DNA of 64,000 nt, from contig NZ_QLVD01000033.1 in assembly GCF_003352835.1 (NCBI RefSeq), positions 1-64,000 on the forward strand, given 5' to 3'. Position numbers and translations under genes: made by a program. This document shows, piece after piece, positions 21,354 to 29,622 of this stretch. The notes under the pieces were generated by a model. The model ran no database searches, had not been told where the DNA came from, and saw nothing but the letters and a program-made list of their open reading frames with translations. Every line of letters begins with the position of its first letter. Position 1 is the first letter of the stretch. Origin of the DNA: Ornithinimicrobium murale (GTDB lineage: Bacteria > Actinomycetota > Actinomycetes > Actinomycetales > Dermatophilaceae).

Positions 21354-22739
21354 TCACGGCCCGGATGAGGTCGTGCCGCGCGGCGACCAGGCGGCGGCTC
21401 CCCACCGGCGCGGGGCCTGCCCTGCCGACCGCTCGCGCCGTGGTGGGCCGTCCTCGTGGTCCCCCCGTGCCTCGTCCCGAACGACCAGACTGGCCGGCCG
21501 CACGATCCCGCTGCCGAACTTCTCCACGGCCCGGTCCATGGCCCGCTCGGCGTCCCGCCACCCGTGCTCCGGCTCGTCCAAGGTGCCCTGCACCGGGGTC
21601 TCCGCGGCGTCGGTGAGGGCCTCCAGCCGGATCCCGAGCAGCCGGATGCGGGCGCGTTGGAGCCCGAGTGCGGCATACAGGGCCGTCGCGGTCCCGAAGA
21701 TGTCACGGGTGACGTCGGTGCTCTGCCGCATCGTGCGGGAGCGGGTGATGGTGGTGAAGTCGGAGAACCGGACGGTCAGCACCACGGTGCGGGCCAGCAG
21801 GCCGGAGTGCCGCATCCGGGTGGCGCTGCGGTCGCTGAGCCGGAGGAGCTGGCGCCGGATGACCGCTGGGTCGTCGACGTCCTGGTGGAAGGTCTCGGAG
21901 GAGCCGACGCTGCGCTCGACCCGGGCCGTGCTGACCCGCCCCGTGTCCTGTCCCCAGGCCAGGGCCTGCAGGTGAGTCGCGCTGCCCGGCCCCATCGCCC
22001 GGCTCAGGGTCGCGTGGGGCAGGTGCGCGATGTCAGCCACGGTGCGCAGCCCCAACCGGTGCAGTGCGGCCTCGGTGCTCTCCCCCACCCCCCACAGCGC
22101 ACTGACCGGCAGCGGGTGCAGGAAGTCGATCACCCGGTGCGGCGGGATCATCAGCATCCCGTCCGGTTTGGCCGCGCTCGAGGCCATCTTGGCCACCACC
22201 TTGGTGGGGGCGCCACCCACCGAGCAGGTGATCTGCTGCTCGTCGGCGATGGTGTCGCGGATCCACTGGCCGATCTGCGCCGGGCCGCCCAGCCGCCGCT
22301 GGGCGGTGGAGACGTCGAGGAAGGCCTCCTCCATGGAGACCGGCTCGACCTGGTGGGTCACCTCGGAGAAGACGGCCATCACCGCCGCGGAGATCGCGCT
22401 GTAGAGGTCATAGTCAGGCCGCACGACCTCGGCCTGGGGGCAGAGACGGCGCGCCCTGGCCATCGGCATCCCGGACCGTATGCCGTAGGCGCGCGCCTCG
22501 TAGGTGGCCGACAGCACCACGCTGCGCATCCCACCACCGATCACGACCGGGGTGCCGACCAGCTCGGGCCGGGCGATCAGCGACGCCGAGGCATAGAAGG
22601 CATCCATGTCGACGTGCAGGATCGTGCAGCCGCGGTCGTCCACGCCTGCGGCTGGGACACCCGCCATCTCGTGCGGCCCCACCAGCGTGGCATCGGGCTC
22701 CGCGGCGAGCACCTGGCGCCCCGCCGTCCCGTTCACCAT
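21354..22739 (-). CDS. dinB: DNA polymerase IV (Y-family), last gene of SOS operon
   Basis: A 461-residue Y-family polymerase. The palm motif HVDMDAFYAS carries the first catalytic Asp. The second site, which is S-(L/I/V)-D-E-A in most DinB, reads SMEEAFLD, with Glu in place of the Asp. The helix-hairpin-helix region GVGESTEAALHRLGLRTVADIA is present, with a little-finger domain and a basic tail. It is therefore a probable active polymerase rather than an ImuB-type non-catalytic paralogue. The ATG at 22739 overlaps the dnaE2 stop by 7 nt, so the two are coupled. Confidence 0.92.
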   Translation of the reverse strand: MVNGTAGRQVLAAEPDATLVGPHEMAGVPAAGVDDRGCTILHVDMDAFYASASLIARPELVGTPVVIGGGMRSVVLSATYEARAYGIRSGMPMARARRLCPQAEVVRPDYDLYSAISAAVMAVFSEVTHQVEPVSMEEAFLDVSTAQRRLGGPAQIGQWIRDTIADEQQITCSVGGAPTKVVAKMASSAAKPDGMLMIPPHRVIDFLHPLPVSALWGVGESTEAALHRLGLRTVADIAHLPHATLSRAMGPGSATHLQALAWGQDTGRVSTARVERSVGSSETFHQDVDDPAVIRRQLLRLSDRSATRMRHSGLLARTVVLTVRFSDFTTITRSRTMRQSTDVTRDIFGTATALYAALGLQRARIRLLGIRLEALTDAAETPVQGTLDEPEHGWRDAERAMDRAVEKFGSGIVRPASLVVRDEARGDHEDGPPRRERSAGQAPRRWGAAAWSPRGTTSSGP

Positions 22740-25700
22740 CCTGGGCTCCCCGGGCTGGAGTGCCACAGCTTGCTGCCCGGACCCGCCGGCTTGGTGTCGG
22801 CGTAGGGGGACTGCTTGAAGCCCGAGGCGTGCAGCAGCACCCGGCGGCCCTGCTGCTGGTCGGCCCGGCGGGCCTGCTCCTCGGCCGCCACGGCGCCGCT
22901 CACCGCGTCCTGCTCCACGGAGTCCATCAGCTCGCGGACCGCCCCGATGCCGCCGGTGTCGTAGGCCCGGCCGAGCGCGGTCATCTCCCAGGCTCCGGTC
23001 GCGCGCAGCGAGATGCCGCGCGGGCCGGTGCGCCGGGTGACGCCGCGCACGACCAGCAGGAAGGAGTGGAAGACCGTCTCGGCATACGGGCCCTGCACGT
23101 CCTCGAAGAAGGTGGAGTCGCTCGGGCCGGTCCCGTCCTCCAGAGTCAGGAAGACCACCCGGCGCCCGGAGCGGATCGGCGGTGTCTGCGTCGCGACCTT
23201 CGCGCCGGCGACCAGCACCTCGGTGGCGTTGCGCTGCCCGAGCAGCTGGTTGGCCGGGACCACCCCGAGCGCCTGCAGCATCGGCTGGAAGGTGGTGGTC
23301 ACGTGGGAGCTGACGTCCATCCCGAGCACCTCCAGCTCGGCCAGCATCTGCTCCTGTGGCGTCATCTCCGGCAACCCGCTGCCGGAAAGTAGCACCGGCT
23401 CATCGCCCAGGTCGAGGGTCAGCTGGGTCGGGTCGACCTGCCTCGGGTGCCAGCTCCGGTGCCCTCGGGCCTGTGCCCCTGCCCGGGCGGCGACCTCCCC
23501 CGCCGCAGGCAGGGTGGGGGCGACCTTCCGCGCCCGGGCCCGACTCCGGGACACCGTGGGCGCGCTCCATCGCTCGAGCTCGGCAACGTGCAGCAGCAGG
23601 TCGCGGCGGGTCGGCCCCTGCCGCAGCGTGCTGGAGCGCGCGGTGCCCACGCCGTGCAACTGGTCGAACCCGCCGGCCAGCACCAACCGCTCCACGACCG
23701 GACGACTGACCCGGGCACGCTGCCACAGGTCAGCCAACGAGTGGTAGGGCTGCCCGGACACGACCCGGGTGACCTCGTCGGCACTGATCCCCTTGACCTC
23801 GGCCAGCGACAGTCGGATGCCGTAGCCGGAGGCCCGCTCCTCCACCGCCGTCAGGTGCTCATCGACGGTGTCCGCTGGCTGCCCGTGCCGCTGTCGTGCC
23901 GCAGCGGTCACCGGTGCCCGAGCCGGCACGACACCACCGTCGGGCTCCAGCCGCTCCAGACCTTCCCCCGACTCCACCCGCTCCACCCGCTCCACCCGGT
24001 AGGTCTCCCCCGAGGCGTTGACGTCCAGCCCGAGAACGTGCACGCCCATCGCGCGGGCCTCCTCCAGGATCAGGCGCTTGGGATACATCCCCGGGTCGTG
24101 GGTCAGCACGCCGGCCAGGAAGGCCGCGGTGTGGTGGGTCTTGAGCCACGCGGAGTGGAAGGTCGGCACCGCGAACGCCGCCGCGTGCGCCTTGCAGAAG
24201 CCGAACGAGGCGAACGCCGCCAGCACCTCCCAGATCGCGTCGACGTCTTGCGGCGAGTAGCCCCGGGCCGCTGCCGCGGGACGCCACCAGGACTCGACCT
24301 CGGCCTGTCCCTGGGGGGTGCCCAGTGCCCGCCGCACCTCGTCTGCCTGCGCGAGGGTGACACCGGTGGTCTCGGCGACCAGCTGCAGCACCTGCTCGTG
24401 GAAGACCACGACGCCTCCGGTGTCCTCCAGGTAGGGGATCAGCGAGGGGTGGAGGTACTCCGGCTCGGCCCAGCCCTGCCGGGCGTTGAGGAAGGGGCGG
24501 ACCATGTCGGACTTCACCGGGCCGGGCCGGAACAGCGAGATGTCGATGATGATGTCGCCGAAGGTCTCCGGGCCGAACTTGCCGAGCAGCTCACGCTGAC
24601 CGGGAGACTCGATCTGGAAGCAGCCCAGCGTGCGGGCAGACTTGATCAGCGAGAACGTCTCCGTGTCGTCGTAGGGGACCTGGGTCTGGTCGTCCAGGTC
24701 GACCTGCACGTCGTCGACCCGCTCCACCTCGGCGACCGCGTGCGCCATCGCCGACTGCATCCGGATGCCGAGCACGTCGAGCTTGAGCAGGCCCAGGTCC
24801 TCGACGTCGTCCTTGTCGAACTGGCTCATCGGGAACCCCAGCCAGCTGGCCTCCACCGGGGTGCGGTCCAGCAGCCCGGTGTTGGACAGGATCACCCCGC
24901 ACGGGTGCAGCGCGATGTGCCGGGGCAGCCCGTCCAGGCTCTCGACCATCTCGAACATGGTCTGCATCCGCGGTGCGTCGAACCCGTGCCGCCGCAGCTC
25001 GGGGAGGTCGCGCACCGCCGCGCGGGCGTCCTTGGCCCGGATGTGGGGGAAGGCCTTGGCGATCACGTCGATCTCCCCCGGCGGCAGCCCCAGCGTGGCG
25101 GCGACGTCGCGGATCGCGTGCCGCACCCGATAGGTCTCCATCATCGACACACACGTCACCCGGTCGGACCCGAACCGCTCCAGGATCCGCTCGTAGATCT
25201 CGGTGCGCCGGGCAGACTCCACGTCGATGTCGATGTCGGGCAGCTCGGCCCGCAGCGGGGAGCAGAACCGCTCCATCAACAGGTCGTGCCGGATCGGGTC
25301 GACACCACTGATGCCCAGCAGGTAGTTGACCAGGCTGCCCGCCCCGGAGCCTCGGGCGGCGACCCGCACGCCCATCTCCCGGATCAGGTCGCAGACGGTG
25401 GAGACAGTCAGGAAGTAGGTGGGGTAGCCCAGCCCCGCAATGACCCGCAGCTCATCATCGAGTCGGTCATGCACCCGCGAGAGGTATGCCGAGGGCTGGC
25501 CCGCGTAGCGATCGGTCACCGCCGCGCGGACTCGCTCGGTGAGCACCTGCTGGGCGTGACCGGTGCCGCTGACCCCGACCACCTCGGGCTCGGGCAGGTG
25601 GACCTCGCCGATGCCCAGGTCGCTGCGGGGACTCTGCACGCACTGCCGGGCCAGTGACGCCGTGGCGGTCAGCAGGTCGGCTGCGCGGACGGACGGTCCG

Positions 25701-26665
25701 ACAGCGTCGGCGACCCGCTCGGCCACCGCCTGCATCTGGCCCGTGCCCGCGAGGTGACCGGCGGTGCTGACCCGGTCCAGGTGCCGTTCGTCGAGGGCGA
25801 CCATGCGTCGGGCGGCGTCGAGGATGTCGACCACCCGGGCCTGCTCGGGCGCGGCGTGCCGCACCGCAGTGGTGAGCACGGCGGGCAACTCGGCCTCCAG
25901 CGCCAGCGACCACAGCCGCGCGGCGTGCTGCAGGCTGGCCGGGCTGTCCTCCGGCCCGCCGTGGCACACCACCTCGATGGACAGCGCACCGGGCGGGAGC
26001 GCGAGCTGCCACCGACGCAGCAGGTCACGGGCCAGGCCGACCCGGCGGCGCAGCAGCGCCCGCCCGACATCGGAGTCGGGCCCGAGCAGCACCACCACGG
26101 GGGCGACCTGCTCGCCGCGGTCGCCCACGGGAGCGGCCGCACGCGCCAGCAGCTCGCGGGTGGTCCGGGGGCTGCCTCTTTCACCGGCCAGGTGGGTCTG
26201 GGTGATCAGCCGGCACAGGCGGGACCACCCGGTCCCGGGCTCCAGGCCGGCTGCCTGACCTCGGGCCAGCACCGTCACCCGCGGGTGCTGGTCATCGACC
26301 AGCGCGCCGCCCTTGACCGGCTGTGCCCGCGTCAGGCGGCCCGCCCCGAGCGCGTCGGCGCCGGTCCAGCGGATGCCGGCCTGCTGCACCTTGTCGGCCT
26401 GCGGACGCGCGGGCGAGCCCGCCGAGGCGGTCGCGGACTCCTCGACGGCCAGGTCGACCCCGAGCACCGGGGAGATCTCGGCCCGGGCACACGCCTGCAC
26501 GAAGCGCACCGCGCCATAGGCGCCGTCCCGGTCGGTCAGCCCGAGCGTCGACTGCCCGAGCTCGACGGCACGCTCCACCAGCGCCTCCGGGGTCGAGGCT
26601 CCATAACGCATCGAGAAGCTGGAGGCGACGTGCAGGTGCGCGAAATCCTGCGTCACCGCGCTCAC
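22733..26665 (-). CDS. dnaE2: Error-prone DNA polymerase DnaE2
   Basis: A 1310-residue C-family polymerase. The N-terminal PHP domain begins FAHLHVASSFSMRYGAS, the palm has the catalytic PDIDIDVESARR, and the C-terminal end KLWHSSPGSPG is typical of DnaE2. At 1310 residues it is longer than most DnaE2 (about 1050-1150). The excess lies in a PHP-region insert (about 70-165) and a Glu/Arg/Val-rich insert encoded around 23900-24010 with a 9-bp tandem repeat. It starts with GTG in a GTGA overlap with the HEPN gene. SOS-induced mutagenic synthesis is the known family role. Confidence 0.93.
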   Translation of the reverse strand: MSAVTQDFAHLHVASSFSMRYGASTPEALVERAVELGQSTLGLTDRDGAYGAVRFVQACARAEISPVLGVDLAVEESATASAGSPARPQADKVQQAGIRWTGADALGAGRLTRAQPVKGGALVDDQHPRVTVLARGQAAGLEPGTGWSRLCRLITQTHLAGERGSPRTTRELLARAAAPVGDRGEQVAPVVVLLGPDSDVGRALLRRRVGLARDLLRRWQLALPPGALSIEVVCHGGPEDSPASLQHAARLWSLALEAELPAVLTTAVRHAAPEQARVVDILDAARRMVALDERHLDRVSTAGHLAGTGQMQAVAERVADAVGPSVRAADLLTATASLARQCVQSPRSDLGIGEVHLPEPEVVGVSGTGHAQQVLTERVRAAVTDRYAGQPSAYLSRVHDRLDDELRVIAGLGYPTYFLTVSTVCDLIREMGVRVAARGSGAGSLVNYLLGISGVDPIRHDLLMERFCSPLRAELPDIDIDVESARRTEIYERILERFGSDRVTCVSMMETYRVRHAIRDVAATLGLPPGEIDVIAKAFPHIRAKDARAAVRDLPELRRHGFDAPRMQTMFEMVESLDGLPRHIALHPCGVILSNTGLLDRTPVEASWLGFPMSQFDKDDVEDLGLLKLDVLGIRMQSAMAHAVAEVERVDDVQVDLDDQTQVPYDDTETFSLIKSARTLGCFQIESPGQRELLGKFGPETFGDIIIDISLFRPGPVKSDMVRPFLNARQGWAEPEYLHPSLIPYLEDTGGVVVFHEQVLQLVAETTGVTLAQADEVRRALGTPQGQAEVESWWRPAAAARGYSPQDVDAIWEVLAAFASFGFCKAHAAAFAVPTFHSAWLKTHHTAAFLAGVLTHDPGMYPKRLILEEARAMGVHVLGLDVNASGETYRVERVERVESGEGLERLEPDGGVVPARAPVTAAARQRHGQPADTVDEHLTAVEERASGYGIRLSLAEVKGISADEVTRVVSGQPYHSLADLWQRARVSRPVVERLVLAGGFDQLHGVGTARSSTLRQGPTRRDLLLHVAELERWSAPTVSRSRARARKVAPTLPAAGEVAARAGAQARGHRSWHPRQVDPTQLTLDLGDEPVLLSGSGLPEMTPQEQMLAELEVLGMDVSSHVTTTFQPMLQALGVVPANQLLGQRNATEVLVAGAKVATQTPPIRSGRRVVFLTLEDGTGPSDSTFFEDVQGPYAETVFHSFLLVVRGVTRRTGPRGISLRATGAWEMTALGRAYDTGGIGAVRELMDSVEQDAVSGAVAAEEQARRADQQQGRRVLLHASGFKQSPYADTKPAGPGSKLWHSSPGSPGW

Positions 26666-27108
26666 CAGGGGGCGGTCGGCGCGAGCTCACCGGGCAGCGG
26701 CTCGGCGAACGGCAGGTGCAGGGTGCGACGGACCAGCTCCAGGAAGGACTCGCTCTGCCGCACCAGGTCATCGGCCTCCCGCGCACTGACACCACCAGCG
26801 CCCCGCTCCAGCGCCAGTCGCCGTCGGCCGGTCGCGGCGAAGAAGGCCGCCCACTCCCCGAGCTCCGGCGCGAGACCGGGCAGCACCTCCCACACGCTGC
26901 GGGGTCGGGACCGCCCGGTGGCGGCGGTGCGCGCCGCGACCAGGGCGGCCGCGGCCCGGAGCGCCGCGAGGTGGGCCTCGGTGTAGCGCTGGCTGGCGGT
27001 CTGGCTCTGACAGGCCTGGACCAGGCCGGCGCGGGAGCGGTCGAGCAGGTCCAGCACCGTGCCCGCCGACGCCCCTGTCGGGGCCTCCTGTGTGCTCATG
27101 ATGGTCAT
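26662..27108 (-). CDS. SAV_6107-family HEPN-domain protein
   Basis: A 148-residue mostly alpha-helical protein of the actinobacterial SAV_6107 HEPN type. It is rich in Ala/Arg helices (AHLAALRAAAALVAAR at about 50-65) and ends SFLELVRRTLHLPFAEPLPGEL. No clear RNase motif of the toxin HEPN kind (Arg, four to six residues, His) is evident. The ATG at 27108 follows GAGGAGG; a longer frame to 27147 is less likely. It sits 11 bases after DUF6504 and overlaps dnaE2 by 4 nt, a fixed place suggesting an accessory role in translesion synthesis. Confidence 0.82.
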   Translation of the reverse strand: MTIMSTQEAPTGASAGTVLDLLDRSRAGLVQACQSQTASQRYTEAHLAALRAAAALVAARTAATGRSRPRSVWEVLPGLAPELGEWAAFFAATGRRRLALERGAGGVSAREADDLVRQSESFLELVRRTLHLPFAEPLPGELAPTAPW

Positions 27109-27119
27109 CGCGCTCCTCC

Positions 27120-27533
27120 TCAGTCGGCGACGCGCACCAGGCGCCACCGGTCGTCCTTGGTCAGGTCATAGACCCCTGTCTGCATCAGCCGCCCGGCGCT
27201 GGCCTCCACCCGCCAGACCTCCCGCTCCAGCTCCGGGAAGCTGGTGCGGACCCGCAGGGCTCCCGGTGTCTCCTCGCTCTGCCCACCGGTCGCTCCGCTC
27301 TCGGAAGCGCCGGCAGAGGTGACCTCCGAGGACTGCTCGCTCCACGGCATACGCCACCAGGGCAGTCGTTGGGTCCAGTGCTCGAGCACCGCCTGGACCA
27401 CGTGCAGCCGCCCCCGCCAGAGGAACGCCGTCGGCACGGAGGCACCGTCCAACCCGGCCGGGAGCACCAGCCGCCGTCCGATCTGTGGGACACCCACCCG
27501 CACCTCGACCGGGTCGGAATACCTCCGGCTCAT
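27120..27533 (-). CDS. DUF6504 protein, first gene of SOS translesion operon
   Basis: A 137-residue protein beginning SRRYSDPVEVRV, with strand-rich parts (PTAFLWRGRLHVVQAVLEHW and GVYDLTKDDRWRLVRV at the end). This is the actinobacterial DUF6504 type commonly seen beside Y-family polymerase and dnaE2 genes. A 30-residue Ser/Glu/Thr-rich insert (about 70-100) splits the two conserved halves. The ATG at 27533 follows GGGAGG. It is the first gene after the LexA-type box, so it leads the damage-inducible transcript. Biochemical role unknown. Confidence 0.82.
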   Translation of the reverse strand: MSRRYSDPVEVRVGVPQIGRRLVLPAGLDGASVPTAFLWRGRLHVVQAVLEHWTQRLPWWRMPWSEQSSEVTSAGASESGATGGQSEETPGALRVRTSFPELEREVWRVEASAGRLMQTGVYDLTKDDRWRLVRVAD

Positions 27534-27627
27534 CACGCCTCCCTGGCTCGCACTGTCAGACCGGGGTGGTGGACTGCTCCGCGAACGCCTCACAAGGGCA
27601 ACTCACGAGGCGGACCCTCACCTCAGA

Positions 27628-27681
27628 TCGAAATTTTGTTCGATAGGACAAATGTACGACACCCCACTGACAGCCTGTCAA
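27628..27681 (-). promoter_or_regulatory. SOS (LexA) box and promoter of the DUF6504-HEPN-dnaE2-dinB operon
   Basis: TCGAAATTTTGTTCGA (27628-27643) is a near-perfect LexA box of the actinobacterial/Gram-positive CGAAC...GTTCG type; read on the minus strand, 13 of 14 positions agree with the usual consensus as I know it. Upstream on the minus strand are TTGACA (27681-27676) and TACATT (27656-27651), 19 bases apart. LexA bound at the box would cover the transcription start. A 13-bp inverted repeat TGACAGCCTGTCA (27668-27680) overlaps the -35. Confidence 0.85.
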
Positions 27682-27723
27682 CCCCCGGCCGATCGCTGTG
27701 GACAAACGCCGTAGGCTCATCCC

Positions 27724-28815
27724 GTGCCCACTCCCCACCCCATCGACACCCCGCAGTTGCGCGAGCGCGTGCAGACCGCGCTCGATGAGAACCTCGCCCA
27801 CCAGCGGGAGGTCCTGCACGAGCTCGGCGGGCAGGTCGCCCACCTGGTCGACGAGGTGGGTGCGCTGCTCACCGGCGGCAAGCGACTGCGGGCCGCCTTC
27901 CTCTACTGGGGCTACCGGGCTCTCGGCGGCCAGGACTCCCCCGCGCTGATCCGGGCCGCCAGCTCGATGGAGCTCTTCCAGGCCGCCGCCCTGCTCCACG
28001 ACGACGTCATGGACGACTCCGACCTGCGCCGCGGCCGCCCCACCGCACACCGCACCTTCGCCGCGAGCCACCGCGAGCACGCCTGGTCCGGCGAGTCCGC
28101 GCGCTTCGGCCACGCCGCGGCGATCCTGGCCGGCAACCTCTGCCTCACCTGGTGTGACAGCACCTTCTCCACCTCTGGCCTTCCTGCGGATGAGATCGCT
28201 TCTGCCAGAGGTGAGTTCGACACGATGCGCACTCAGCTCATGGGTGGGCAGTATCTCGACGTCCTGGACGCCGCCCAGGGCTGGGAGGGGCTGGACCACG
28301 CCGAGCGGCTCGAGCGCTCCCGCACCGTGATCCGTTACAAGAGTGCGAAATACAGCGTCGAGCAGCCTCTCCTGATCGGAGCCCGCGCCGCGGGGGCGGG
28401 GACGGACACGCTCACTGGCCTGTCGGCATACGGCATCTCTCTGGGTGAGGCCTTCCAGATCCGCGACGACGTCCTGGGCGTCTACGGCGACCCACAGACC
28501 ACCGGCAAACCGGCAGGCGACGACCTGCGCGAGGGCAAGCGCACCGTCCTGATCGCGCACGCGCTCGTCCTGGGCACCGAGCAGGACCGCGCCACTCTGC
28601 TGGACCTGCTTGGACGGCCGGACCTGACCGACGAGCAGGTGACTGTATGCCGTGACCTCCTCGAGCGGGTCGGTGCGGTCAGCGCAACCGAGGAGATGAT
28701 CTCCGCCACCGCCGGCGCCGCGCTGAAGGCCCTCGGGGCCACCCCCGGGCTGACCGATGAGGGACGCGCTGCCCTGGCCGACCTGGTCGCGATCAGCACG
28801 GCGCGCACCACCTGA
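27724..28815 (+). CDS. idsA: Polyprenyl diphosphate synthase (trans-isoprenyl, IdsA-like)
   Basis: A 363-residue trans-prenyltransferase that elongates isopentenyl diphosphate units. The two Asp-rich motifs are the first, LLHDDVMDDSDLRRGRPT (DDxxD, about residue 95), and the second, FQIRDDVLGVYGD (about 245). GGKRLRAAF is the substrate Lys/Arg site. The GTG at 27724 gives the normal length. It is transcribed divergently from the SOS operon. In M. tuberculosis idsA2 (Rv2173) occupies the equivalent place beside Rv2175c/pknL. Chain length of the product is not predictable here. Confidence 0.9.
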   Translation: MPTPHPIDTPQLRERVQTALDENLAHQREVLHELGGQVAHLVDEVGALLTGGKRLRAAFLYWGYRALGGQDSPALIRAASSMELFQAAALLHDDVMDDSDLRRGRPTAHRTFAASHREHAWSGESARFGHAAAILAGNLCLTWCDSTFSTSGLPADEIASARGEFDTMRTQLMGGQYLDVLDAAQGWEGLDHAERLERSRTVIRYKSAKYSVEQPLLIGARAAGAGTDTLTGLSAYGISLGEAFQIRDDVLGVYGDPQTTGKPAGDDLREGKRTVLIAHALVLGTEQDRATLLDLLGRPDLTDEQVTVCRDLLERVGAVSATEEMISATAGAALKALGATPGLTDEGRAALADLVAISTARTT

Positions 28816-28827
28816 GGTGACGAAGCG

Positions 28828-29166
28828 TCAAACGTCCGGTTGATCGACGCGGCATTTCAGCCTGTCCGCCATGGGCCCCAGTTGGTTCTCGACGATATCG
28901 AGGATGAGTGCGCGATCGACGCGGAAGTACTCGTGGATCACGACATTGCGCAGCCCGGCGATCGCTGGCCAGGGGATCTCTGGCATCTCAGCACGCGTCT
29001 GCTCGCTGAGTGCACGGACAGCCTCTCCGATGACGGCAAGGTTTCGGAGTACCGCGTCATAAGCCATGTCCGCCAGCTCGCCCGTCTGCAGGAAGGGTGC
29101 ATAGTGCTGGCAGCGTTCGATGGCACGCAGAATGTCGTCGAACCGCTCTTGGTCGGGCCGGCTCAC
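28828..29166 (-). CDS. hepT: HepT-type HEPN toxin (DUF86 RNase)
   Basis: A 112-residue HEPN protein. The active motif RNVVIHEYF (about 82-90) is the R-x4-H-x-Y arrangement in which Arg and His make the ribonuclease site and Tyr is the residue modified by the partner. Family members cut RNA until adenylylated by MntA. The gene overlaps the upstream nucleotidyltransferase by 4 nt (antitoxin first, toxin second). All key residues are intact, so the toxin is predicted functional. Confidence 0.92.
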   Translation of the reverse strand: MSRPDQERFDDILRAIERCQHYAPFLQTGELADMAYDAVLRNLAVIGEAVRALSEQTRAEMPEIPWPAIAGLRNVVIHEYFRVDRALILDIVENQLGPMADRLKCRVDQPDV

Positions 29167-29483
29167 ACCGCTACTGCGTCCGCCAGTGCAGTCGCCGAGA
29201 CCTCGTCACGCAACAAGGACTGGGTGACCACGTCAACACGTCGATCGAGCAACTCACTCAGTTCCTCGGCGATACCGGATACACGCAAGAGTTCGTTGCC
29301 GCCTGCGGGGACCAGGTCGACAAGGAGGTCAAGGTCACTGCGGTCGCTGGCCTCCCCCCGCGCGACCGAGCCGAACAGTCGGGGATTTGTCGCCCCGTAG
29401 CGGCCCAGGATCTCGTGCACGACGTCGCGTCGCGCCATCACGCCCTCAAAGATGGCGCGGCTCTCGGACGACACGGTGCTCAT
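29163..29483 (-). CDS. mntA: MntA-type nucleotidyltransferase antitoxin
   Basis: A 106-residue minimal nucleotidyltransferase. The signature GSVARGEASDRSDLDLLVDL is a perfect GS-x10-DxD catalytic motif. In characterised MntA/HepT pairs this enzyme adds AMP groups to the Tyr of the HepT motif and silences it. Start choice: ATG at 29483 before STVSSESR; a frame to 29519 exists but is less likely, and no strong ribosome site is seen. It is coupled to hepT by an ATGA overlap and lies between a polyprenyl synthase gene and a sigma/anti-sigma locus. Confidence 0.9.
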   Translation of the reverse strand: MSTVSSESRAIFEGVMARRDVVHEILGRYGATNPRLFGSVARGEASDRSDLDLLVDLVPAGGNELLRVSGIAEELSELLDRRVDVVTQSLLRDEVSATALADAVAV

Positions 29484-29622
29484 GCCATCAGAGTAGTGGC
29501 AAGGGACGACACCATGCACTTGAGCAGCGGCACGAGCGGACAGTCCGGACTCGTCCCCGATTCTCGGTCGGAGTATCGCAGTATTGCGGAGAGGACGCGA
29601 GTCTTGCGCGTGGCTGCTGGCT

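Noticed and set aside
23447-25657. A long plus-strand open frame antisense to dnaE2
   Set aside because: The composition is that of an antisense shadow, with no domain or ribosome site, while dnaE2 on the other strand has clear motifs.
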